Assembly (NCBI RefSeq): GCF_006716675.1
Contig: NZ_VFPM01000001.1
Location: 1,240,001-1,304,000 of the forward strand
DNA length: 64,000 bases
From: Humibacillus xanthopallidus
Lineage (GTDB): Bacteria > Actinomycetota > Actinomycetes > Actinomycetales > Dermatophilaceae
Direction: 5' to 3'
Position numbers and translations under genes: made by a program
The notes under the pieces: model-generated
Told to the model about the DNA's origin: nothing
Database searches by the model: none
Seen by the model: the letters and a program-made list of their open reading frames with translations, nothing else
Shown: piece by piece, positions 9,376 to 17,098 of the stretch
Position numbering within the stretch: the first letter of the stretch is position 1
Layout of the letters: every line of letters begins with the position of its first letter

Positions 9376-9623
9376 AGTGCGCGCAACCAGCCGTGGCGAA
9401 CCACTTGGTCCTGGGTGATCTCAATGCCGACGCGCCACGCTCGCGCCACGAAGCCCATACCGAGGATCAGGAGCACCCACCCCAGCCAGGCTGGGTCCCC
9501 CGAAGGCGGCGTGTTCGGGTCGACCGCCGCCAAGACGCCGAGTAGGAAGACCCCCGCAATCGCAGTCCAGAAGATCGCGAGGGCGGTGTCACGGGTCAAT
9601 CGGCCTTGGCGGTTTCGGGTCAC
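9376..9623 (-). pseudogene. Truncated PH-domain-type membrane protein
   Basis: The N-terminal part of a small membrane protein: a GTG start opens TRNRQGRLTRDTALAIFW, followed by two hydrophobic segments (about residues 13-30 and 40-60) and the start of a PH-like fold, VGIEITQDQVVRHGWLR. After that residue the frame continues only as antisense of the integrase remnant, so the gene is cut at about 9375-9385. The cut coincides with the end of the integrase remnant, making this the second half of a deletion junction. Confidence 0.6.
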
Positions 9624-9823
9624 GCAGCGAACGCTATCGGCGGCCTGAGGCCAACATCCCCTCATGCCGCACTCAGCTCATTTCCGCCGTTGTCACGGTC
9701 ACCGCTGCAGCGCTCGTTGCCGCTGAGCGTTCGTCTGGGCGTCGAACACGCCAGGCAGAACCGTTGGTCAAGAGCCGCACCGAGCCTTGCCCCTTTGCCG
9801 CAACGACAGCCGGGATCGGGGCG

Positions 9824-10738
9824 CTACCTGCTGATCACCATGGTCGGCACCCGGACGAGGGAGGGTACGCGCTCCGAGGCGGTGGCCCACGGCATACGAA
9901 CGCGCCTGTCGTGGGCACTCGCCAGCACCGCGAGCGCGGCGCCGCGCGACTCGCTGACGATTGTGTCTGTCAGCGACCCTGAAACCGCTAGGAGGCGCAT
10001 CTCGGTCCGAGGCGACAGCATCTCGGCTCGCGAGACCAGCGCGTCGAGAGTGGGGCGTCGGTCGACCGGATGCACGATGGTGACGCCCAGTCCTCGGGAG
10101 GCTGCCGCGCTGATGCCGAGCTGCAGAACGGTCGCTGCGGTTCGGTCGTCGTTCATGGCGATGACGACGCGACCCGCAGACGGACCATGCTCCGGGTCTT
10201 GAGCAAGCGCGACGACGGTCACCGGTAGATGACTGCGCCTGATGATTCTCCGGGTGATGGAACGACGGAGGGAGGCGACTCCAGTTCGCCTCTCAGGGCG
10301 TCCGACCACCAGCAACGACGCGTCCTCGTCCGCCTCGGTGAGCCGGCCGACGACGTCACCGACCCGCAAGCTGGTGGTGAGGTCGACGTCCGGTGCGATG
10401 CGCCGGGCGCGCTGCACCGCATCCTCGAGGACCTGATGGCCTCGCTCCATCGGTATCGGCACGACGCTGTAGAGGCCGAGGGCCGCGCTGGACGGGTCCA
10501 ACGCGACCTGGCGTCCGGCGACGTGAACGATGTGGAGCTGGCGTCCGTGTGCTGAGGCTTCGGCGGCGGCCCAGTCCAGGGCCTGCCATCCGCTGCCACT
10601 TCCGTTGACTCCCACGGTGATCGAAATCCCTTGGCGCCGGGGCGATTTCGGTCCGTCGCTTGCCTGTGCACTCGCTTCGCTGCTGAGCCGGGATCGCGGG
10701 GAGGCGCTCGGCGGACGAGACCGGTCGACGCGCTTCAT
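9824..10738 (-). CDS. Universal stress protein with two UspA domains
   Basis: A 304-residue cytoplasmic protein made of two UspA folds after a basic, disordered 35-residue leader. Domain one begins ITVGVNGSGSGWQALDWAA and includes DASLLVVGRP; domain two begins GRVVIAMNDDRTAATVLQLG and ends VRVPTMVISR. Tandem Usp proteins are typical of actinobacterial hypoxia and stress regulons. The ATP-binding G-x2-G-x9-G(S/T) signature is not clear in either half, so nucleotide binding is uncertain. The ATG start overlaps the stop of the small upstream frame in an ATGA junction. It lies inside the tRNA-Gly island. Confidence 0.85.
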   Translation of the reverse strand: MKRVDRSRPPSASPRSRLSSEASAQASDGPKSPRRQGISITVGVNGSGSGWQALDWAAAEASAHGRQLHIVHVAGRQVALDPSSAALGLYSVVPIPMERGHQVLEDAVQRARRIAPDVDLTTSLRVGDVVGRLTEADEDASLLVVGRPERRTGVASLRRSITRRIIRRSHLPVTVVALAQDPEHGPSAGRVVIAMNDDRTAATVLQLGISAAASRGLGVTIVHPVDRRPTLDALVSRAEMLSPRTEMRLLAVSGSLTDTIVSESRGAALAVLASAHDRRVRMPWATASERVPSLVRVPTMVISR

Positions 10739-11109
10739 GAGCCCTCAGCTGCTTCACACCTCGATGCCCGAGTGCCGAACCCTTTCGATGGGTGTGCCAG
10801 AGGGACTGGAGTCGTGGGCGCACCGACGAGCCTCGGCTCGCGCGGTTCGAGTTGGGGATCCATCTCGGTGTGTCCTTTGGTGTGGAAGGTCGATGGGTTG
10901 ACCACCTCACACGTTGACGTGGCGGAGGGTCGGCTCGCGCCGGTGAAGTCACTGGCGCAATCCCCGGTCTGCCCTGAGCGGCCGACGAGGCCTTGGCGCC
11001 GGTTGCCGGCCGGGAGTCCGGCCTGTAGGCCGACCGTCCGTGCCGAGAGCCCGGGGTATGCCTTGGGCGAGCAGTTGGCGTCGGCCGGCTTCGTCGGCGT
11101 CTCGGTCAT
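10735..11109 (-). CDS. Small hypothetical protein upstream of universal stress protein
   Basis: A possible 124-residue protein of unknown function. It is proposed because a strong GAGGAGG lies 5 bases before its ATG and because its stop overlaps the start of the Usp gene in an ATGA junction. The composition is polar and low in hydrophobic residues, with two Cys in the N-terminal half; no fold is recognised. The alternative is that this is a long leader region, with translation of a shorter product starting at an internal ATG (MDPQLEPRE) preceded by AAGGA. I see no stronger candidate gene in this stretch. Confidence 0.35.
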   Translation of the reverse strand: MTETPTKPADANCSPKAYPGLSARTVGLQAGLPAGNRRQGLVGRSGQTGDCASDFTGASRPSATSTCEVVNPSTFHTKGHTEMDPQLEPREPRLVGAPTTPVPLAHPSKGFGTRASRCEAAEGS

Positions 11110-11206
11110 GCCGTCCTCCTCACTGGTTCAGCGGGTCGGAATCGACGCTGGGAAGGCGCGGGCGGCAGTGGAAATGCCGCCCAGAGCGCTTCTATGATTG
11201 CCGCGC

Positions 11207-12070
11207 ATGGACGTCGATCTGCGGCACCTGCGCGCGTTCGTAGCAGTGGGTCAGCAGCTGTCGTTCACTCGGGCTGCCCAAGAGCTGCTGGTCACGCAGC
11301 CGGCGCTGACCCGGACCGTCCAACAGCTCGAGGCCGCGCTGCAGGTGAGCCTCCTCGAGCGCAGCTCCCGTCACGTGTCGCTCACCCCGCGGGGTGCTCG
11401 GTTCCTGACGCAGGCGCAGCTGGCTCTCGCCGCGGTGGACAGCGCGCTCGCATCGGTGCGTGAGCACGTGACGGTGCGGCTCGGGTTCAGCTGGCTGCTG
11501 CCGGACCCGTGGGCCCAGCGCGCCGTGAGCAGCTACGAGGCGGCGACCGGCAACTCCGTGTCCCTGCTGCGGGTCGAGGACCCGGTGGCGGCGGTGGCCC
11601 GGGGTCAGGTCGACGTCGCGGTGGTGCGCGGGACCCCCGCGGCGCAGGCAGGCGTGCGCCTGGTGCACCTGTGCGACGAAGTCAGGGTCGCCGTGTGCTC
11701 AGTCGAGAGCCCGCTGGCCGACGCTGACCAGCTCGATTGGAGGGACCTGTCGCAATGGCCGCTCGTGGTCAACATCGTCAGCGGCACGACGGGGCCCTGG
11801 TCCTGGCCGGACGGGAGCGGGCCGACGCGGTTCGTCGAGACGCGCAACTTCGACGAGTGGCTTGAGACGGTCGCTGCCAACCGCGGCGTCGGGGTCGTGC
11901 CCGAGGTGGCGATGCGGCGCAACCTCCACCCAGCCGTACGCTTCATCCCCCTTCGCGGTGCCCCGACGAGTCCCGTGGCACTGGCCTTCCGCCCGGACCA
12001 TCAGCCGGCGCTCCTGCGTCGTTTCGTCGAGACGGCACTGGCCGCCGCGCCTCGGCGCGGCGGCCAGTGA
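11207..12070 (+). CDS. LysR-family transcriptional regulator
   Basis: A 287-residue regulator. The N-terminal winged helix is clear: MDVDLRHLRAFVAVGQQLS, FTRAAQELLVTQPALTRTVQ and LERSSRHVSLTPRGARFL. The remainder is a periplasmic-binding-protein-like effector domain (VRLGFSWLLPDP onward; GVGVVPEVAMRRN near the end). The ATG at 11207 opens the conserved HTH. It is convergent with the tautomerase-SDR-dehydrogenase operon rather than divergent, so its target is not obvious from layout; that operon is the natural candidate. Its effector is unknown. Confidence 0.92.
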   Translation: MDVDLRHLRAFVAVGQQLSFTRAAQELLVTQPALTRTVQQLEAALQVSLLERSSRHVSLTPRGARFLTQAQLALAAVDSALASVREHVTVRLGFSWLLPDPWAQRAVSSYEAATGNSVSLLRVEDPVAAVARGQVDVAVVRGTPAAQAGVRLVHLCDEVRVAVCSVESPLADADQLDWRDLSQWPLVVNIVSGTTGPWSWPDGSGPTRFVETRNFDEWLETVAANRGVGVVPEVAMRRNLHPAVRFIPLRGAPTSPVALAFRPDHQPALLRRFVETALAAAPRRGGQ

Positions 12071-12104
12071 TGGTCGTGACCGGCAGGCTGTCACTGAGGA
12101 CCGG

Positions 12105-12338
12105 TCAACCCTCGAGCTGACGCTGCGCCCGGTACTGCTCGACCGGGAGGCCGCCCCAGCCCCAGTTCTGGAGCGGCACCTCGTTGATGACGACGAAGGT
12201 CGCCTCGAGCGGCTTGCCGAGCACGTCGCGCAGCAGCTCGCTGACGGCGCGGATCAGCTCGGCCTTCTCCTCGGCGGTGACGGTGTCGCGCTCCGGGGTG
12301 CTGCCTTCGCGGGTGAGGTCGATGGTGACGACGGGCAT
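12105..12338 (-). CDS. 4-oxalocrotonate tautomerase-family enzyme
   Basis: A 77-residue tautomerase. After Met removal the catalytic Pro-1 is exposed (MPVVTIDLTREG). The helix AEEKAELIRAVSELLRDVLG and strand EATFVVINEV are standard for the 4-OT fold, which works as an oligomer. A GAGGGGAG lies 5 bases before the ATG. It is somewhat longer than the classical 62-residue 4-OT, with a C-terminal GWGGLPVEQYRAQR extension seen in a common bacterial subgroup of unknown substrate. Last gene of a five-gene reverse-strand run with SDR, alcohol dehydrogenase, reductase and VOC genes. Confidence 0.88.
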   Translation of the reverse strand: MPVVTIDLTREGSTPERDTVTAEEKAELIRAVSELLRDVLGKPLEATFVVINEVPLQNWGWGGLPVEQYRAQRQLEG

Positions 12339-12351
12339 CTGGACTCCCCTC

Positions 12352-13065
12352 TCAGTGTCCGGCGCTCTGGCCGCCGTCGACGTGCAGGATCTCACCTGTG
12401 ACGAAGGGGGCGTCCTCAAGGAACAGCACGGCGTCGACGATGTCGGAGGTGTCGCCGATGCGCCCCACCGGGTGCAGCTCGGCCAGCGCAGCATGCGTTT
12501 CCGGGGCGTGCATCGGCGTCTCGATGATGCCGGGCGAGACCGCATTGACGCGGACGCCGCGACCGGCATACTCGATCGCCAAGGACTTGGTGGCCGCCTG
12601 CAGGCCGCCCTTGGTCAGGGAGGCCAGCACGGATGGGACGTTGCTGTTGGCGTGGTCCACGAGGCTGGTCGTCACCTGGACGACGTGCCCTCCGGTCCCC
12701 TGCGCGAGCATCTGGGCGACGGCGCGCTGGGTGACCGGGAAGAACCCTTCGAGGTTGACCCGCACGGCGTTCGCGAAGTCGGCCGCGGTGTAGTCCGTGA
12801 AGGGCTTCGCGACGAAGACGCCTGCGTTGTTGACGAGGGTGTCGATGCGCCCGAAGCGTCGGACGGCCGTGTCGACGACCTCGTCGGCGGCCGCGGCGAT
12901 GTCACCGGCGACCGTCACGAGATCCGGGTCGCTCGAGGGCTCGATCGAGCGGGAGTTGGCAACGACGGCCCAGCCTCGCTTTCGGAAGCCGGCGACGAGG
13001 GCCGCGCCGATGCCGCGGGAGGCGCCGGTGATGACGGCGACCTTCTGCTTGGGAAGAGTTGTCAT
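12352..13065 (-). CDS. SDR-family protein lacking the catalytic tyrosine
   Basis: A 237-residue Rossmann protein. Cofactor motifs are intact: TGASRGIG near residue 13, VNNAG near 78, and an HVDGG tail near 228. At the active site, however, YxxxK is replaced by A148-SLT-K152 within VPSVLASLTKGGL. Ser is present in VTTS (about 134). An SDR subgroup with an ASLTKGG motif exists, but its chemistry is not established to my knowledge, so 'oxidoreductase' is not assured. It is separated by only 13 bp from the tautomerase start, so it is likely cotranscribed. Confidence 0.88.
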   Translation of the reverse strand: MTTLPKQKVAVITGASRGIGAALVAGFRKRGWAVVANSRSIEPSSDPDLVTVAGDIAAAADEVVDTAVRRFGRIDTLVNNAGVFVAKPFTDYTAADFANAVRVNLEGFFPVTQRAVAQMLAQGTGGHVVQVTTSLVDHANSNVPSVLASLTKGGLQAATKSLAIEYAGRGVRVNAVSPGIIETPMHAPETHAALAELHPVGRIGDTSDIVDAVLFLEDAPFVTGEILHVDGGQSAGH

Positions 13066-13253
13066 GTGGAGAGTCCTTTCGGTTGGTGGTGCTGGACCTT
13101 CGCTTCAACCTCACCCGGAGCTGCGCTCATCCGGTTCTGCGATGCCTGCCGGGCCGCGAGCATGTTCCACGCGCATGACCGCAGGTCACAGGAGTGCGAC
13201 GGCGCCGCGGACGCTCGAACAGCCACTGCCGCAGGTGAATCCGCAGATTGCAC

Positions 13254-14285
13254 TCAGCTGTGGGCGTCGAGCACGACGCGGAACCGCGCATCGCCCGAGA
13301 GCATGCGCTCGTACGCCTGCGGGGCCTGGCTGAGCGGCACGATCTCGTTGTAGGAGCGGATCCCGTGCCGGGAGGTGAAGCGCAGGTTGTCCTCGTTCTC
13401 GGCCGCGGTGCCGGTCAGCGCGCCCCGCACGATTCGGTCGCCGAAGATGAGGTCGGGCGTCGTGACCTGGATCGGGTCCGGTGCCGCGCCGGCGACGACG
13501 AGTTGGCCATGGGGTGCCAGCCCGGCGATGAGCGGCGACATTGAGGCACCGGATGCCGCCGTGGCGACCACCGCGTCGACACCGCCGAGTCGTCGCAGCG
13601 CCTCCCCGGGGTCCTCCGCGGCGCTGTCGATGTAGTCGTCGGCGCCGAGCTCCATTGCGAGAGTGGCCTTTGCGGCGCCTCGGGCGATCGCGACGACGGG
13701 GTGTCCCAGAGCCTTGGCGTACTGGATGCCGAGATGTCCCAGCCCGCCGATGCCCTGGACGGCCACCACCGCACCCGGGCGCAGCCGTGAGCTCAGCACG
13801 GCGTTGAAGACGGTGAGCCCCGCGCAGAGGAGTGGAGCGAGGTCGGTGGGCGCGCCATCGGTCGGCAGGCGGACCAGGCCGGTGGCCCGCGCGTAGGCGA
13901 CCTCCGCGTAGCCACCGTCGACGTGCGTGCCGGTCCACGGCTGGTCGGTGCACTGAAGGAAGTCGCCGCGCCGGCACGCCGGGCACACATTGTCCTGGCC
14001 GCTGAGGAAGCCAACACCGACGCGGTCGCCGACGGACCACGTCGCATCGACGTGGTCCCCGACGGCCTCGATCGTGCCGACGATCTCGTGGCCGGGCACG
14101 ACCGGACGTGAGGGGTCGTGACGAAGACCCTCGACGGCGAGGACGTCGCTGTGGCACACACCGCAGGCGTCGACCCGGATCCTCACCTGTCCCGGTGCGG
14201 GCTCCTGTCGTTCACGTTCCACGAGCGCGAACTGTCGAGAGGCGGTGACCTCGAAGGCGCGGTAGGGCGTCACGCCTCCGGCCAT
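13254..14285 (-). CDS. Zinc-dependent alcohol dehydrogenase
   Basis: A 343-residue medium-chain dehydrogenase (AdhP-like). The catalytic zinc site is CGVCHSD plus PGHEIVG; the cofactor fold has GIGGLGHLGIQYAKALG. In the structural zinc lobe, the first ligand of C-x2-C-x2-C-x7-C is Asp (DNVCPACRRGDFLQC), a substitution that may weaken that site. Expected reaction: NAD(P)-linked alcohol/aldehyde oxidoreduction; substrate unknown. ATG overlaps the stop of the upstream reductase gene by one base (TGATG). Part of the island's redox operon. Confidence 0.93.
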   Translation of the reverse strand: MAGGVTPYRAFEVTASRQFALVERERQEPAPGQVRIRVDACGVCHSDVLAVEGLRHDPSRPVVPGHEIVGTIEAVGDHVDATWSVGDRVGVGFLSGQDNVCPACRRGDFLQCTDQPWTGTHVDGGYAEVAYARATGLVRLPTDGAPTDLAPLLCAGLTVFNAVLSSRLRPGAVVAVQGIGGLGHLGIQYAKALGHPVVAIARGAAKATLAMELGADDYIDSAAEDPGEALRRLGGVDAVVATAASGASMSPLIAGLAPHGQLVVAGAAPDPIQVTTPDLIFGDRIVRGALTGTAAENEDNLRFTSRHGIRSYNEIVPLSQAPQAYERMLSGDARFRVVLDAHS

Positions 14286-15655
14286 CAGACGACCGCCTCG
14301 GACAGTGGGCGGGTGGCCGACACCTCGTCGTCCAGGGCGCGCAGCGCGTGCAGGACGGCTTCGGATAGGGTCGGGAACGGTTGGATCACGTCGAGCAGCG
14401 TCGTCAGCGGGATCTGGGCCCGGATGGCCAGGGTCGTCTGCTGCAGCCACTCCCCCGCCTCTGGCCCGACGGCATACGCGCCGGTGAGCACGTTGCCGTC
14501 GCTGACGAGCGTCAAGAAGCCCGGCGCCGTGTCGTAGGCGCGGGTGTACGTGGCCGTGCGGGCGACGCCGGAGAGATGGACGGTGCTCGTGTACCGGCCC
14601 TCGGCGGCGCCGACCGACGCGACCTGGGGGTCGCTGAAGACGACGCGCGGCACTGCCCGGTAGTCCGCCACGCGCGGTCGCCCGAGGATGTTGGCGGCCG
14701 CGACGCGCGCCTGGTACTTGCCGGTGTGGGTGAGCTGCCACAAGCCGGTGACGTCGCCGACGGCCCACAGGCCAGGGCCGAACGAGAGCCGCTCGTCCAC
14801 GGGAATGCCAGCGGCGTCGGGGACGAGGCCGACCGTCTCCAGGCCGATCCCGTGAACCCGCGGACGACGGCCGGCTGCGACGAGCAGACGGTCGCCGCGA
14901 ACCTCCTCGCCACCGGACAGCTCGACGACGTAGTCCGCGCCGTCCACCCGCGCGCTCTCGGCCTCGGCACCGGTCCGCACATCCACACCATCGGCGGCGA
15001 GCGCGGTCGCGACTGCCTCGCCCAAGGCGCGCGGCTCCCGACTGAGAAGATTCTCGGCGCGCTCGACGAGCACCACCTGGGTCCCCAGGCGCGCCAGGGC
15101 CTGACTCATCTCCACCCCCGTCGGGCCTCCGCCGAGCACGACGAGTCGGTCCGGAACCTGGGTCATCCCGGTCACGTCCCGGTTCGTCCAGACGCCCGGC
15201 AGATCGCGCAGCCCCGGCACCGGGGGAATGACCGGGTCGGCTCCGGTGGCGACCACGATGTGCTCGGCGGTGTGGACACGGTCGTCCACCGCCACCGTGC
15301 GCGGCCCGCGAAGGACGGCCTCTCCACGCAGCACCTCGACCCCGGCGGAGGCAGCCCAGGCGACCTGCCCGGAGTCGTCCAGATTCGAGACCATGAAGTC
15401 TCGCCAGGCGAGTACGGACGGCACGTCGAGGCTGCCCGCGACAGCCTCAGCGGCACCGGGTGCAGCCTTCGCCGCCGCCAGCGCCTCCCCCGGACGCAGC
15501 AGGGTCTTGGACGGGATGCACGCCCAGTACGAACACTCGCCGCCGAGCAGCTCGCGTTCGACGACAGCCACCCGTAGCCCGCCGTGGGCAAGGGCGGCAG
15601 CGCAGTGCTCACCCGGGGAACCGGCGCCCATCACGATCACGTCGTAGTCCGTCAT
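14285..15655 (-). CDS. FAD-dependent pyridine nucleotide-disulfide oxidoreductase
   Basis: A 456-residue flavoprotein of the lipoamide dehydrogenase/mercuric reductase family. FAD-binding VIVMGAGSPGEH, redox-active C41/C46 in GGECSYWACIPSK, NAD(P)-binding VVLGGGPTGVEM and a second FAD motif LWAVGDVTG are all present. The C-terminal active-site base of classical members (HPTxxE) is replaced: the segment is QPFPTLSEAV, so His is Phe. This variant occurs in relatives of unknown substrate, so it is probably not a lipoamide dehydrogenase. Overlapped with the alcohol dehydrogenase gene and 15 bp after the VOC gene. Confidence 0.92.
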   Translation of the reverse strand: MTDYDVIVMGAGSPGEHCAAALAHGGLRVAVVERELLGGECSYWACIPSKTLLRPGEALAAAKAAPGAAEAVAGSLDVPSVLAWRDFMVSNLDDSGQVAWAASAGVEVLRGEAVLRGPRTVAVDDRVHTAEHIVVATGADPVIPPVPGLRDLPGVWTNRDVTGMTQVPDRLVVLGGGPTGVEMSQALARLGTQVVLVERAENLLSREPRALGEAVATALAADGVDVRTGAEAESARVDGADYVVELSGGEEVRGDRLLVAAGRRPRVHGIGLETVGLVPDAAGIPVDERLSFGPGLWAVGDVTGLWQLTHTGKYQARVAAANILGRPRVADYRAVPRVVFSDPQVASVGAAEGRYTSTVHLSGVARTATYTRAYDTAPGFLTLVSDGNVLTGAYAVGPEAGEWLQQTTLAIRAQIPLTTLLDVIQPFPTLSEAVLHALRALDDEVSATRPLSEAVV

Positions 15656-15670
15656 CGCGCTTCACCTCCG

Positions 15671-16288
15671 CTAGGCCGGCAGTTCGATGCCGGCCAGCTC
15701 ACGGACCATGTAGTCGGCATACCAGTCCGGCCAGTCGGGGTCTTCGACGCCGGTGCGTGCCTCGTGCTCGCCGTGCGCAGCGGCGGCGCGGCGCAGGGCA
15801 GCCGCGAGGTCCGTGACCGAGGTGAACGAGGTCGCCGCCGAGTCGGTGCGCCCCGGCAGACGAGTGGTGACCTCCTGCACGATCCAGCCGTTGCCGTCCG
15901 GGTCCTGGAAGGACAGGAACGAGCCGTAGCTGCGCCGGTCCGGATCCGGCCCCGGCACGCGCGCGTCGGTCCCTCCGTGGTGGAAGACCCCGCCCGCGTC
16001 GTGGAAGACCCCGCTGGGCTCCGCGCCCTTGTCGACCAGCTCGGCGTGCGCGGCCTCGACGTCGCCGACGACCAGTTGCAGCCCCCGAGCGGTTCCGGGG
16101 GCCTGCTCGGTGACGTGCGTGCCGAAGATGACGGAGGTCGGCGAGCCGGGCGGCGTGACCTGCACGACCCGGAACTGCTCGTCCGTGCTGAAGTCGGCAT
16201 CCAGCCGCCACCCCAGGCCGGTGTAGAAGTTCTTGGCCCGGTCGACGTCCGAGACGGGAACCACGACCACTTCCAGCTTCATGTCCAT
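15671..16288 (-). CDS. VOC-family (glyoxalase/dioxygenase-like) protein
   Basis: A 205-residue protein. The first about 130 residues form one VOC domain: MDMKLEVVVVPVSDVDRAKN, FYTGLGWRLDADF, then LSFQDPDGNGWIVQEV, whose closing Glu is the usual metal ligand. The remaining about 70 residues (DLAAALRRAAAAHGEHEAR, DWPDWYADYMVRELAG) are a helical extension found in a subset of actinobacterial VOC proteins. Substrate unknown. The ATG is followed two codons later by a second ATG; the first is used. First gene of the reverse-strand redox operon, divergent from the doubled isomerase-like gene. Confidence 0.9.
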   Translation of the reverse strand: MDMKLEVVVVPVSDVDRAKNFYTGLGWRLDADFSTDEQFRVVQVTPPGSPTSVIFGTHVTEQAPGTARGLQLVVGDVEAAHAELVDKGAEPSGVFHDAGGVFHHGGTDARVPGPDPDRRSYGSFLSFQDPDGNGWIVQEVTTRLPGRTDSAATSFTSVTDLAAALRRAAAAHGEHEARTGVEDPDWPDWYADYMVRELAGIELPA

Positions 16289-16465
16289 TGTTGATGTCCT
16301 CTCACTCGAGTTGCGCGAACAACAACGACCCTCCCGCGCAACCGATCGCCGCGCCCCAGGGAAAGGCACCGGTCGTTCGCAGCCCGGGACCCACGGGGAT
16401 GCCACCGACACCGGTTGTGGCCCACCGTTGAGCTCACACCCCTCGAACAACTCCCGGAGGCTGAC

Positions 16466-17089
16466 ATGGGACAGACCGAGTACCTCGTCACGATGACCAC
16501 CCACGTGCCGGACGGCGTCGACGACGCAGAAGTCGCCGAGGTCCGAAGCAGAGAGGCCGCCAACACGGCCCGACTCGCGGAGCGGGGCAGTGTGCTGCGG
16601 TTGTGGCGGCCACCGCTGAGCCCAGGCCAGTGGCGCAGCATCGGGCTGTTCGCGGCGACGGACGAGACGGAGCTCGAGCGCATCCTGTCCGCCATGCCGC
16701 TGCGCAAGTGGCGCACCGACGAGGTGACGCCTCTGGACCTGCACCCGAACGACCCCGCAGCCGGTGTGGTGCCGCGCGATCCTGACGCGAGCGAGTTCCT
16801 CACGACGTTCACCGTCCGCGTCCCCGCCAACGCCCGAGACATCGACGCGGTGATGGCAGGCGAGGCGCGGCGCGCCGGCCAGCTCGCCGACCAGAACAAG
16901 CTGCGGCGGTTGTGGCGCCTGCCCGAGCAGGGTCGTGCCCTCGGCCTGTGGCAGGTGCACGACACCGAGGAGCTCACGACCCTCCTCGGCTCCCTGCCGA
17001 TGACGGCCGCCGGCTGGCTGTCCATCGACACAGTGGCGCTGACCCCGCATCCCAGCGACCCTGCCCTCGCTCGCACCGCGGCGCGCTAG
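16466..17089 (+). CDS. Tandem muconolactone-isomerase-like protein
   Basis: A 207-residue protein made of two copies of the muconolactone delta-isomerase fold. Copy one (about residues 1-95) runs from TEYLVTMTTHVPDGV to KWRTDEVTPLDLHPNDP. Copy two (about 108-200) runs from SEFLTTFTVRVPANA to GWLSIDTVALTPHPSDP. Each has the EAANTARLAERGSVLRLWR-like helix-strand and a DTEEL helix. Classical enzymes are about 95 residues and decameric, so this is an internal duplication/fusion. RBS CGGAGG precedes the ATG. No catechol-pathway genes are nearby, so substrate is open. Confidence 0.85.
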   Translation: MGQTEYLVTMTTHVPDGVDDAEVAEVRSREAANTARLAERGSVLRLWRPPLSPGQWRSIGLFAATDETELERILSAMPLRKWRTDEVTPLDLHPNDPAAGVVPRDPDASEFLTTFTVRVPANARDIDAVMAGEARRAGQLADQNKLRRLWRLPEQGRALGLWQVHDTEELTTLLGSLPMTAAGWLSIDTVALTPHPSDPALARTAAR

Positions 17090-17098
17090 TCGGCTGCC

